The notes under the pieces were generated by a model. The model did no database searches. It saw nothing but the letters and a program-made list of their open reading frames with translations, and was not told the DNA's origin. Shown piece after piece: positions 1-10,533 of a DNA stretch of 64,000 nt. The position numbers and the translations under genes were made by a program. The stretch is from DASSUW01 sp963811895. GTDB taxonomy: Bacteria; Actinomycetota; Thermoleophilia; Solirubrobacterales; Solirubrobacteraceae. How positions within the stretch are numbered: the first letter of the stretch is position 1; each line of letters opens with the position of its first letter. The stretch spans positions 62,001 to 126,000 of the forward strand of contig CAWETE010000009.1 in the NCBI GenBank assembly GCA_963811895.1, written 5' to 3'.

Positions 1-66
1 CTTGTAGCCCTCCGGCCGGCTGTCGTCGTAGGTGAACTCCGGGGCGAAGACGTTGAAGCGTCGCAT
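1..66 (-). CDS. Cupin-type protein, N-terminal fragment (cut by window edge)
   Basis: Only the first 22 codons are inside the window. They begin with ATG at 66-64 and read MRRFNVFAPEFTYDDSRPEG, which resembles the start of small germin/cupin-domain proteins common in actinobacteria; the cupin fold itself lies outside. It starts 7 bases after the TetR gene stop on the same strand, so it is probably the last known member of the DUF4260-tetR-cupin operon read from the twin operator at 858-912. The family call rests on the N-terminal sequence alone. Confidence 0.5.
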   Translation of the reverse strand, partial: MRRFNVFAPEFTYDDSRPEGYK

Positions 67-73
67 CGGCGGA

Positions 74-586
74 TCATCGCCGGAACGCGCGCATGCCCGC
101 CGCCCAGGCCGCGTCGAGGTCGGCGCCGGGCGGGAAGCGCCCGTTGAGCTCGAGCATGGTCATGCCGTGGGCGAAGGCCCACACCGCCCGCGAGGCGTCC
201 GCGTCCCCGCCGACCGCGTCGACCATCGGCTGCGCCGCGCGCTCCTCCACGCCGGGGGTCAGCCGCTCGCGGGCGAGCGGGCGCTCGGTCATCAGCCTGT
301 AGAGGTGCGGGTGGGCGAGCGCGTAGGCCCGGTACGCGCGGCCGAGCTCCTCGGGGGTCTCCCCCTTGAACGCCTCCGCCCACTCCTCGAAGCCGGCGCT
401 GATGAGCGCCGCCTCCAGCGCCTCCTTGTCGGGCAGGTGCTTGTAGATCGACGGCGCCCGGATCCCGACCCGCTCGGCGACCCGCCGCATCGAGAGCCCC
501 TCAGGCCCCTCGGCCTCGAGCAGCTCCCGCGCGGCGGCGACGATCTCACGGGCACGCGGCGTCAGTTCAGGCGCGCTGGAAGCCAT
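74..586 (-). CDS. TetR family transcriptional regulator
   Basis: 170 residues. The N-terminal helix-turn-helix is clear around residues 10-55 (VAERVGIRAPSIYKHLPDKE), followed by a ligand-binding region of the short TetR C-terminal type (HPHLYRLMTERP around residues 93-104). The start overlaps the 3' end of the DUF4260 gene by 20 bases, so the two are co-transcribed and probably translationally coupled. The two palindromes just upstream of the operon are the natural operator for this protein, so autoregulation is likely (inference). The ligand is unknown; a small hydrophobic compound is usual for the family. Confidence 0.9.
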   Translation of the reverse strand: MASSAPELTPRAREIVAAARELLEAEGPEGLSMRRVAERVGIRAPSIYKHLPDKEALEAALISAGFEEWAEAFKGETPEELGRAYRAYALAHPHLYRLMTERPLARERLTPGVEERAAQPMVDAVGGDADASRAVWAFAHGMTMLELNGRFPPGADLDAAWAAGMRAFRR

Positions 587-848
587 CGGGCGTCCGCAGA
601 CCGTAACCGGCGACCCGGTCGATGCCGAGGTGCAGCGCCCACGCGCCGGCGCCGACCAGGTAGCCGACCGGCATGAAGGCCGCGGCCACGACAGCGAACG
701 CGAGCGGGCCGGCCGGGTGATGCAGCGCGTTGTACAGCGGCACCGCCCTCCGATGCAGCTGACCCTTGGCCAGACCGGAGCCCACGCCGAGGAAGAGCGC
801 GATGTCGGGCATCGCGCCGAAGACGAAGAACTGCCACAGGCCGGTCAT
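567..848 (-). CDS. DUF4260-family small membrane protein
   Basis: 93 residues, strongly hydrophobic, with about three membrane segments. The stretch ALFLGVGSGLAKGQLHRRAV followed by PLYNALHHPAG is the pattern I associate with DUF4260. The ATG at 848 is preceded by AAGGAGAT, a good ribosome site, and by the operator region at 858-912, so this is the first gene of the operon that continues into tetR and the cupin gene. Biochemical function is unknown. Context suggests a membrane protein whose expression is relieved when the co-encoded TetR binds its inducer. Confidence 0.75.
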   Translation of the reverse strand: MTGLWQFFVFGAMPDIALFLGVGSGLAKGQLHRRAVPLYNALHHPAGPLAFAVVAAAFMPVGYLVGAGAWALHLGIDRVAGYGLRTPDGFQRA

Positions 849-857
849 GCGATCTCC

Positions 858-912
858 TTGACGTTGGCTAACACTGTTAGCCCACTGTAGCTAACAGCGT
901 TAGCCACGTCAA
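858..912. promoter_or_regulatory. Twin palindromic operator upstream of DUF4260-tetR
   Basis: Two near-identical 15-bp palindromes, GCTAACactGTTAGC (867-881) and GCTAACagcGTTAGC (890-904), are spaced 23 bp centre to centre (about two helical turns). They are framed by TTGACGT (858-864) and its exact complement ACGTCAA (906-912), so the whole 55 bp is one nested dyad. It sits directly upstream of the ribosome site of the DUF4260 gene. TetR proteins bind such sites as dimers, sometimes two dimers per operator; that the adjacent TetR binds here is inference. Confidence 0.75.
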
Positions 913-914
913 GG

Positions 915-1027
915 GGGGTCAGACCCCTCTGTGGTACTACAGATCGCAACTGTTGCACTACAGAGGGGTCTGACCCCTCTGTGGTAGTACAGATTGTGAC
1001 TGTTGCAGTACAGAGGGGTCAGACCCC
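915..1027. repeat. 50-bp tandem array of palindromic units (2.3 copies)
   Basis: Three cores GGGGTCAGACCCC / GGGGTCTGACCCC / GGGGTCAGACCCC start at 915, 965 and 1015, exactly 50 bp apart. The two full units differ at only 6 of 50 positions. Each unit also holds TCTGTGGTA-s-TACAGA and an (r/g)CAACTGTTGCA-like dyad, so the array is a chain of small inverted repeats. It directly abuts the stop codon of the MMPL transporter gene (1029-1031) and may act as a terminator or as a protein-binding array; neither is shown by sequence alone. Confidence 0.8.
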
Positions 1028-1028
1028 C

Positions 1029-3119
1029 TTATGCGGACTGGGGCTCGGGGGCTCGGCCCTCGAGCTCGATCCGCGGCAGCAGGCGGTCGAGCCAGCGGGG
1101 CAGCCGCCAGGCGCGGTCGCCGAGCCAGGTGAGGACGGCGGGTGCGAGCAGCATTCGGACGACGGTCACGTCGACGGCGATCGCGGTGGCCAGGCCGAGG
1201 CCCATCATCTTCACGATCGAGTCGGACTCGGTCATGAAGCCGAGGAAGACGGCGGTCATGATCGCGCCGGCCGTGCCGATCACGGCCGCCGTGCGCCCGA
1301 CCGCGTGGGTCACCGCGCCGCGCGCGTCGCCCGTTCGCAGGTACTCCTCCCGGACCCGCGAGAGCAGGAAGACGTTGTAGTCCATGCTCAGGCCGAACAA
1401 GATCGCGAACATGAACATGGGGATGAAGGAGACGATCGGCTGCTCGGCCACGCCGAGCAGGGACGCGCCCGTCTCGGTCTGGAAGGCCAGCGTCACGACG
1501 CCGTAGGCGGCGCCGATCGACAGCAGGTTGAAGGCGGCGGAGACGAGCGGGACGAGGATCGAGCGGAACGCCGCCATCAGGAGCAGCAGCGAGAGGCCCA
1601 CGACGACGCCGATGAAGATCGGCAGCCGCTCGGCGATCCGGTCCGCCATGTCCTCGAACGTCGCCGTCGCGCCGCCGACGTAGGCGTGCGCGCCCGAGGC
1701 CGGGATGACGTTCTCGCGCAGATCGGAGACCAGCCGTGACGTCGCCTCGTCCTGCGGGGCCGTCTTGGGGATCACGGTCACGATGGCGGCGTCGCCGGCC
1801 TCGTTGACCACCGGCTCGCTGACCGCGGCGACGCCCGGCGCCGCCTTGGCGCCCGCGACCAGCCGGTCGAGCGTGCCGTCGTCCTGCAGCGCCACTGCGA
1901 GCACGAGCGGCCCGTTGAAGCCGGCGCCGAAGCCCTCGGCGAGGCGGTCGTAGGCGACCTTCTGGGTCATCGAGGCGGGCTTGGTGCCGTCGTCGGGCTG
2001 GCCGAGCCGCAGGCCGAGCACCGGCGCTGCGAGCGCGAGCAGCACCCCCACCCCGGCGAGCGCGGAGAGGACAGGCCGGCGCGCGACGCCGCGCGCCCAC
2101 CGCTCGGCGAAGCGCCCGCTCTCGCGCGGCGCGCCGCGGCGGCCGAGCACGCGCCGCCCCGCCATGCCGAGCAGCGCCGGCATCACGGTGACCGCGGCGA
2201 CCGCGGTGACCGCCACCACGACGCCGGCCGCCAGGCCCATGCGCCCGACGAACGGGATGCCGACGGCGAGCAGGCCGCTGATCGCCACCACGACGATCGC
2301 GCCGGCCGTGACCACCGCCACGCCGGCGGTGCCGTTGGCGCGGCCGGCGGCGGTCGCCGGGTCCTCCCCGGCCGCCAGCCGCTCGCGGTGGCGGGCGGTG
2401 ATGAAGAGCGCGTAGTCGACGCCGGCTCCGAGCCCGAGCATCATCGCCACCGTCGGCGCCACCGTCGGGATGTCCACGCCCGCGCTGGCGAGCGCGATCA
2501 GCACCATGCCGCCGATCAGCCCGAAGGCGCTGGCCACGAGCGTCAGCGTCATCGCCACCACCGAGCGGAACAACAACGTCAGCAGCAGGATCGCGGCCGC
2601 CACGCCGATCAGCTCGCCGATCGGCGCCGCCTGCTCGTCGCCGATGTCGATCGCCATGCCGCGCATCGAGACCTCGGCGCCGGCCCGCTCGGCCGGCCCG
2701 GTCACCGACTCCAGGCGCTCGCGCGCCTCAGGGCCGAGCTCCTCGGCCGGCACGTCGTACTGGACCGTCGCGAACGCGACCTTGCCGTCGGCCGAGGCCT
2801 GCAGCGCGCTCACGCCGGTCACGTGTGGCTGGCCCTCGACGGCCTTCAGCGTCGCCTTCACGCCGTCGCCGGAGACGACCGCAGGATCGCCGGCGAAGAC
2901 GATCTGGGCATCGGCCCCGGAGACCTGCGGGAAGCGCTGCTCGAGCAGCTCCTGGGCGCGCGTGGAGTCGACGCCCGGCGTGCGGTAGTCGTCGACGAAG
3001 CCGGCGCCGAGCGCGCTGCCGAGCGTTCCGATCGCGGCGATCACGACGATCGCCACGAGCACGGTGCGGCGCCAGTGGCGGGCTGAGGAGGTGCCGAGGC
3101 GGCTGAGGAAGTTGGACAT
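1029..3119 (-). CDS. MMPL/RND-family transporter
   Basis: 696 residues with the MMPL layout: TM1 near residues 17-38, a large extracytoplasmic loop, a first bundle of helices, and a second half repeating the arrangement. The conserved Asp-Tyr pairs are present in both halves (GAGVDYALF near residue 235; GLSMDYNVFLLSR in the second half), marking the proton-relay helices. Such proteins export lipids, siderophores or drugs across the inner membrane. The ATG at 3119 has GGAG six bases upstream. It is divergent from a TetR gene (3229) with a 31-bp dyad between them, so it is probably repressed by that regulator. The cargo is not predictable. Confidence 0.92.
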   Translation of the reverse strand: MSNFLSRLGTSSARHWRRTVLVAIVVIAAIGTLGSALGAGFVDDYRTPGVDSTRAQELLEQRFPQVSGADAQIVFAGDPAVVSGDGVKATLKAVEGQPHVTGVSALQASADGKVAFATVQYDVPAEELGPEARERLESVTGPAERAGAEVSMRGMAIDIGDEQAAPIGELIGVAAAILLLTLLFRSVVAMTLTLVASAFGLIGGMVLIALASAGVDIPTVAPTVAMMLGLGAGVDYALFITARHRERLAAGEDPATAAGRANGTAGVAVVTAGAIVVVAISGLLAVGIPFVGRMGLAAGVVVAVTAVAAVTVMPALLGMAGRRVLGRRGAPRESGRFAERWARGVARRPVLSALAGVGVLLALAAPVLGLRLGQPDDGTKPASMTQKVAYDRLAEGFGAGFNGPLVLAVALQDDGTLDRLVAGAKAAPGVAAVSEPVVNEAGDAAIVTVIPKTAPQDEATSRLVSDLRENVIPASGAHAYVGGATATFEDMADRIAERLPIFIGVVVGLSLLLLMAAFRSILVPLVSAAFNLLSIGAAYGVVTLAFQTETGASLLGVAEQPIVSFIPMFMFAILFGLSMDYNVFLLSRVREEYLRTGDARGAVTHAVGRTAAVIGTAGAIMTAVFLGFMTESDSIVKMMGLGLATAIAVDVTVVRMLLAPAVLTWLGDRAWRLPRWLDRLLPRIELEGRAPEPQSA

Positions 3120-3175
3120 CGAGGCTCCGGGGAGAAAGGGCTGGCGTTCGTGTTATCGGCAGGAAACCACACTGA

Positions 3176-3206
3176 CTGCAATTTTGCAACCTTTGCAAAC
3201 TTGCAG
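3176..3206. promoter_or_regulatory. Four-box TTGCAA dyad operator between mmpL and tetR
   Basis: In the divergent intergenic region, CTGCAA-tt-TTGCAA-cct-TTGCAA-ac-TTGCAG forms a 31-bp dyad with only one mismatch between the two halves; the boxes recur every 8-9 bp. Its A/T-richness contrasts with the surrounding sequence. The position between an MMPL gene and a divergent TetR gene is classic for a shared operator. Binding by the TetR at 3229-3852 is inference. Confidence 0.75.
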
Positions 3207-3228
3207 AGAGCGCTACAATCCGCACGAG

Positions 3229-3852
3229 ATGACCCCGACCGGCCTGCGGGAACGCAAGAAGCAGCAGACGCGCGAGGCGATCCACCGTGCCGCGATGCGC
3301 CTGTTCTCCGAGCGCGGCTTCGAGGCGACGACGATCGCCGACATCGCCGCCGCGGCCGACATCGCGCCGCGCACGTTCTTCTCCTACTTCGCCTCCAAGG
3401 AGGAGGCGGTGTTCCCGAAGGCCGAGCCGATGTTCGCCGACTTCGACCGCGCCATGCGCGAGCGAGCGCCCGGGACGACCGCGCTCGACGCGCTGCGCGA
3501 ATGGATCGGCGTCGCGGCGCAGCACTTCGGCGACGTGGACGGCGCCCGGCTCGAGGCGCAGCTGCGGCGCGAGTCGCCCGCCGTGGCGGCCTGCGACCTC
3601 CAGCACATGAACCGCTTCGAGCGCCGGCTGGCCGAGGCGGTCGGCGAGGACTTCGGCGAGCCTCCCGACGCCCTGCGGCCGCGGCTGGTGGCGGCGGCCG
3701 CCGTCGCCGCCCTGCAGGCGTCCAGCGACGCCGCCGACGCGATCATCGAGTCGGATCCCGAGGCCGCGCAGGCGCTGATGGCCGACCCCGCCGCCTTCAT
3801 CGACGATGCGCTGCGCTTCCTCGAGGGCGGGCTCGCGGCGCTGCGCCCCTGA
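3229..3852 (+). CDS. TetR family transcriptional regulator
   Basis: 207 residues. The DNA-binding domain covers about residues 10-60, with the signature AAMRLFSERGFEATTIADIA and the recognition helix ending RTFFSYFASKEE, typical of AcrR/TetR regulators of efflux. The ATG at 3229 is chosen because it begins the standard TetR N-terminus (RERKKQQTREAI); upstream extension would run into the operator. It is divergent from the MMPL transporter, so regulation of efflux is likely. Its stop overlaps the start of the next gene (TGATG), which suggests co-translation with the phosphoesterase. Confidence 0.9.
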   Translation: MTPTGLRERKKQQTREAIHRAAMRLFSERGFEATTIADIAAAADIAPRTFFSYFASKEEAVFPKAEPMFADFDRAMRERAPGTTALDALREWIGVAAQHFGDVDGARLEAQLRRESPAVAACDLQHMNRFERRLAEAVGEDFGEPPDALRPRLVAAAAVAALQASSDAADAIIESDPEAAQALMADPAAFIDDALRFLEGGLAALRP

Positions 3853-4409
3853 TGCGCGTCCTCGCGCTCGCCGACAAGCGCCCGCCCGTCGACCCGGCCG
3901 AGATGGCGCGCCAGATGCAGGTCGACGCCGTCTTCTGCCTCGGCGACCTCGACCGAGCGTGGATCGAGTCGCTGATGGGCCTCGAGATCCCCCGCTACGG
4001 CATCCACGGCAACCATGACCCTGAGCACGCGCTGCGCGACCTCGAGATCGAGGACCTGCACCTGCGGCGCACGCACCTCAGGGGGCTGACCGTGGCGGGC
4101 TTCGAGGGCTGCGTCGAGTACCACCGGGGCGCGGTGCACCAGTACACGCAGAAGGAGGCGTGCAAGCTCGCCCGCAAACTGCCGGCCGCCGACGTCCTGC
4201 TCTGCCACTGCCCGCCGCTCGGCATCAACGACGACCCCGAGGACCCGGCCCACATCGGCTTCGAGGGCCTGCGCGACTGGGTCGACGAGTACCACCCGCG
4301 CCACGTCCTGCACGGCCATACGCACCCGGTGGCCGGCCGCGGCGTCAAGCGCCACGGCGACACGCAGGTGCACTGGATCTACGGCGCCAAGGTCCTCGAC
4401 CTCCGCTAG
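3852..4409 (+). CDS. Metallophosphoesterase-like protein with altered first motif
   Basis: 185 residues. Calcineurin-like motifs visible are CLGDLD (near residue 33), GNHD (near 52), LCHCPP (near 118) and GHTH (near 155). The first motif, normally D-x-H and a metal ligand, is replaced by LALADKRPP at residues 4-12, so the Asp remains but the His is absent. The two-metal site may be altered. The start overlaps the tetR stop. The 3' end collides with the convergent gene at 4406, the two stops sharing bases 4407-4408. Substrate unknown; YfcE-like small phosphodiesterases are the nearest style. Confidence 0.8.
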   Translation: MRVLALADKRPPVDPAEMARQMQVDAVFCLGDLDRAWIESLMGLEIPRYGIHGNHDPEHALRDLEIEDLHLRRTHLRGLTVAGFEGCVEYHRGAVHQYTQKEACKLARKLPAADVLLCHCPPLGINDDPEDPAHIGFEGLRDWVDEYHPRHVLHGHTHPVAGRGVKRHGDTQVHWIYGAKVLDLR

Positions 4410-4756
4410 CCGGTGGCCAGCGCCCGGGCCGCCCGGCGCAGCCCGTGCCGCTCACAGAGGTCCGCCAGCGCCAGCCGCGCGCCGTGCGGGTTCTCCGGCA
4501 GCGCCTCGAACGCGACCAGGCCGGCCCTCAGGTCCTCTATCCGCACGGTCGGCACCTCGAGGCTCAGCCGCGCCAGCCAGCGCACCGCCGCGCGCTCGAA
4601 CCGCTCGGCGTCCTGGTCCTCGATCAGCAGGCAGATGGCCAGCGCGTCGTCGAGATCGATGCGCGGGAGCTCGGCCGCCGCGGCCCGCACCAGCGGGAGG
4701 CGGCCGATGCGCAGGGCGCGCTGGAACCGGGCGTAGGGACTGCCTTGGCTGCTCAT
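4406..4756 (-). CDS. Small conserved hypothetical protein behind a LexA-box-like dyad
   Basis: 116 residues, helical, no membrane segment. It opens MSSQGSPYARFQRALRIGRL and contains AVRWLARLSLEVP. This resembles a family of uncharacterised actinobacterial proteins, but I do not know a function. The ATG at 4756 lies only one base from the perfect 28-bp dyad that contains a consensus Gram-positive LexA site, which suggests either a leaderless transcript or damage-inducible expression (inference). An alternative ATG inside the dyad (4766) would add three residues. It is downstream of the hybrid kinase gene on the same strand. Confidence 0.7.
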   Translation of the reverse strand: MSSQGSPYARFQRALRIGRLPLVRAAAAELPRIDLDDALAICLLIEDQDAERFERAAVRWLARLSLEVPTVRIEDLRAGLVAFEALPENPHGARLALADLCERHGLRRAARALATG

Positions 4757-4778
4757 GCGAACACATGTTCGCATGAGC
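4751..4778. promoter_or_regulatory. Perfect 28-bp dyad containing a LexA/SOS-box consensus
   Basis: Arms GCTCATGCGAACA (4751-4763) and TGTTCGCATGAGC (4766-4778) are exact complements with a 2-base centre. The core CGAACACATGTTCG (4758-4771) matches the Gram-positive LexA consensus CGAACRNRYGTTYG at every position. It lies over the start of the 116-residue gene and 8 bases past the hybrid-kinase stop. LexA binding is inferred from the consensus, not shown. Confidence 0.65.
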
Positions 4779-4785
4779 CACGGCG

Positions 4786-7819
<3,034 letters not shown>

Positions 7820-7898
7820 CGCTCCGGGAGATCGGCCGATCTCTGCACGTTTTGACCCGGTGTCCGATAACAGGCGCGTGGGGGTAATCGGAGAGCCA

Positions 7899-9161
7899 AT
7901 GGACGTCCTCATCGCCGACGACGACCCGGGCACGCGGCTGCTCGTGAGCGCCGCCGTGGAGCAGCTCGGGCACCGCTGCACGGTCGCCGAGGACGGCAGC
8001 GAGGCCTGGCGCCGCTATCAGGAGCTGCTCCCCGACGTGGTCATCACCGACTGGCAGATGCCCGGCATGGACGGGACGGAGCTGGCCGAGGCGATCCGCG
8101 GGCTCCCGGCCGCCCCGTACGCGTACGTGGTCGTGCTCACGGGCGCCGCCGACGAGGACGCCGCGCGGCGGACCATGGAGGTGGGCGCCGACGACCTGCT
8201 GCTCAAGCCGCTCGACGTCGCCCAGCTCGAGCGCAAGCTGATCGTCGCCGGCCGCGTCACCGCGCTGCACCGGCGCATGCACGACGACGCCCGCCAGGAC
8301 ACGCTGACCGGGCTCGGGAACCGCCTGCGGCTCGCCGAGGACCTCGAGGCGCTGTGCGGCCGGGTGGCCCGCTACGGACACGTCTACTCCGCCGCCCTGT
8401 TCGACATCGACGGCTTCAAGCGCTACAACGACGCGGCCGGGCACCTCGCCGGCGACGACGTGCTCCGCAGGGTGGCGGCCGAGCTCGATCGGCAGATCCG
8501 CACCGGCGACGCGCTCTACCGATACGGCGGCGAGGAGTTCCTCGTGCTGCTCCCCGAGCAGTCGAGCGACGCCGCCGCGCTGGCCGCGGAACGGCTCCGG
8601 GCCTCCATCGAGGCGCTCGCGCTGCCGCATCCGGCCGGCGGCGTGGTGACGGTGAGCGCCGGCGTGGCCGCGCTGGGCGACGACGGCTGCAAGCCCGACG
8701 AGCTGTTCGAGCTGGCCGACCAGGCGCTCTACCGCGCCAAGGAGGGCGGCCGCAACCGGGTCGAGCTGCACCAGGGCGACGTCGCCGCCGCGGACACGAT
8801 CCGCCTGCTGATCGCCGACGACGACCCGACCATCCGGCTCGTCATGTCGGCGCTGGTGGCTCGCCAGGACGACCTCGAGCTGGTGGGCGAGGCCGAGGAC
8901 GCCACCCAGGCGATCGAGCTGACCGCGCGCCGGCGTCCCGACGTCGTGGTGCTGGACTTCGACATGCCCGGTGGCGGTGGTGTGGTGGCCGCGACCGCGA
9001 TCCGCGAGGCGAATCCCACGACCCGGATCGTCGCCCTCAGCGCCGACTCCAGCCAGGGCGCGCAGTACGACATGTCGCGCGCCGGCGCCGTGGGCTACCT
9101 GGTCAAGGGCGCGCCGGACGACGAGATCGTCCGCGTGATCCGCAGCTCCGCGCGCTGGTAG
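7899..9161 (+). CDS. Response regulator REC-GGDEF-REC (diguanylate cyclase)
   Basis: 420 residues. REC1 (1-120) has DD near residue 7 and phospho-Asp in VITDWQMPGMDG. The GGDEF domain (about 135-290) has the intact active motif YGGEEF and substrate-binding FDIDGFKRYND, so it should make c-di-GMP. REC2 (about 300-418) has LLIADDDPT and VVLDFDMPGG. The ATG at 7899 is preferred over an upstream GTG because GGAGAG lies 4-10 bases before it. The arrangement with two receivers around the cyclase resembles PleD-like control but with a C-terminal receiver. The hybrid kinase just across the promoter is the obvious candidate partner. Confidence 0.92.
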   Translation: MDVLIADDDPGTRLLVSAAVEQLGHRCTVAEDGSEAWRRYQELLPDVVITDWQMPGMDGTELAEAIRGLPAAPYAYVVVLTGAADEDAARRTMEVGADDLLLKPLDVAQLERKLIVAGRVTALHRRMHDDARQDTLTGLGNRLRLAEDLEALCGRVARYGHVYSAALFDIDGFKRYNDAAGHLAGDDVLRRVAAELDRQIRTGDALYRYGGEEFLVLLPEQSSDAAALAAERLRASIEALALPHPAGGVVTVSAGVAALGDDGCKPDELFELADQALYRAKEGGRNRVELHQGDVAAADTIRLLIADDDPTIRLVMSALVARQDDLELVGEAEDATQAIELTARRRPDVVVLDFDMPGGGGVVAATAIREANPTTRIVALSADSSQGAQYDMSRAGAVGYLVKGAPDDEIVRVIRSSARW

Positions 9162-9227
9162 TACAGCTCGGGGGCCCGCCCGACCGGCGGAGAACGTGCG
9201 GAGCGTCCGCGGTCGGGACCCAGAGGC

Positions 9228-10262
9228 GGTTCGCACAGCCCACAACTCTGGATAGAAGCGCTTGTCCTGCGTGCTGCGCAGGTACTCGACGCCGCGCGAG
9301 CCGCCGGTGCCGTGCCGGCTGCCGATCTCGCGCGCGGCCATCAGCGTGTGATGGTGGCGCCACAGGGCGATCTGCTCGTCGTGGTCGATCAGCAGCTCGG
9401 CGACCTCGTAGAGCAGCGCGCGGACCGGGTCGTCGAGGTGGTCGAGGTAGAGGTCGGCCAGGGAGTCAGGGAGCTGCGCGGCGAACGGCTCGTACAGCTG
9501 CGGGCTGAGCGACTCGATCTCGCGGAACTGCTCCGACTGGAAGCCGGACGCCGGCGCCAGCGGGTCGCGGAACTCCATGAAGCCCTCGGGGCCCATCGTC
9601 TCCAGCACGTCGAGGTGGTCGAGCAGCAGCCGCTCGATCGCGACCGTGCGCTTGAGCGGCCGGATCGCCCCCTGCGGGCGCCGCGCTTCGAGCTCGTCGT
9701 GCGCCTTGCCCAGCTCGTGCAGGATCAGCTTGAACCAGAGCTCGTAGGACTGGTGGACGATGATGAACAGCAGCTCGTCGTGCGCCTCAGGCGTCAGCGG
9801 CTGCTGGAGCTCGAGCAGGTCGTCGATCCGCAGGTAGCCGGCGTACTCGGTGCCCTCCTGCGGCGCGTCGTCGAGCGCGCGGTTCACGAGTGCGTCGGCC
9901 TCCGCGTTCCGGGCGCGCGGGACCGAGCGGATCGACCAGGCGTCGAACTGCTCGAGCTCGCGCAGGGCCTGCTCGTGCAGCGCCGCCATATCCGGGCTCT
10001 TGACCTTGTACTCGCCGTTGACCTGCTTGGCGACCAGCTCGGAGTCGTTGACCACCTCGACCTCGGTGGCGCCCAGCTCACGGGCGCGCTGGAGGCCGAG
10101 CAGGAGGCCGCGGTACTCGGCGACGTTGTTCGTCGTATGACCGAGCGTGACCGACGCCTCGTCGAGGACGTCGCCGTCAGGCGCCGACACGACGGCCGCC
10201 GCGGCGGCCGGTCCAGGATTGCCACGGGATCCGCCGTCCACGTGGACGACGACGAGCTTCAA
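9228..10262 (-). CDS. RNase HI - tryptophan 2,3-dioxygenase fused open frame, no nearby stop
   Basis: One uninterrupted frame from TTG at 10262. Residues 1-131 are RNase HI: VDGGSRGNPGP (D9), NNVAEYRGLL (E49), VNDSELVAKQ (D73) and EADAL (D123). Residues 138-345 are a short tryptophan 2,3-dioxygenase: FIIVHQSYELWFK (H170), FRDPLAPASGFQS (R232), LWRHHH (heme His near 305) and GTGGSRGVEYL. The only plausible internal start is GTG for V126. Homology ends at WAVRT (9228), but no in-frame stop follows; the frame stays open into the convergent REC-GGDEF-REC gene and beyond, to 5022. The N-terminus overlaps the previous gene by TTGA. A lost stop or an indel may be responsible. Confidence 0.7.
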
Positions 10263-10468
10263 GCGGCTGACAGTGGCGGGAAATCGCCGGCGACTCGAGA
10301 ACGACGCCGGTCGCGCACCTCGCGCTGACCTCCCCCGGCCGAAGCGTCGCGGCGCTCGGACCTACGCCGGTCCACGATCACCTCGACGTTCGGATCGTCC
10401 TCGTAGTACGCCGCGAGCTTCGGATACAGCTCGTCGGCCAGCGGCTCGGGTACGACGCAGTAGATCAC
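10259..10468 (-). CDS. Small Arg-rich conserved hypothetical protein
   Basis: 69 residues from GTG at 10468. The sequence opens VIYCVVPEPLADELYPKL, has YYEDDPNVEVIVDRR, and ends in an arginine-rich tail (RRSERR, RDRRRSR). I recognise it only as a type of short hypothetical protein seen in actinobacteria. No catalytic motif is visible; the basic tail could contact nucleic acid. Its stop overlaps the TTG start of the RNase HI open frame (TTGA), so the two are likely co-translated, and a nucleic-acid role by association is speculative. Confidence 0.65.
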   Translation of the reverse strand: MIYCVVPEPLADELYPKLAAYYEDDPNVEVIVDRRRSERRDASAGGGQREVRDRRRSRVAGDFPPLSAA

Positions 10469-10533
10469 GGGACTCAAGCTAACAAAGCGATGGGTGAGTG
10501 GGCATCGGATGAATGTTGAGTTTCGTCCACGGC

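Noticed and set aside
915..1027. Considered as a minimal CRISPR array because of the 50-bp period.
   Set aside because: The whole 50-bp unit is repeated, with no unique spacers, and no cas genes are near. It is a simple tandem duplication of palindromes.
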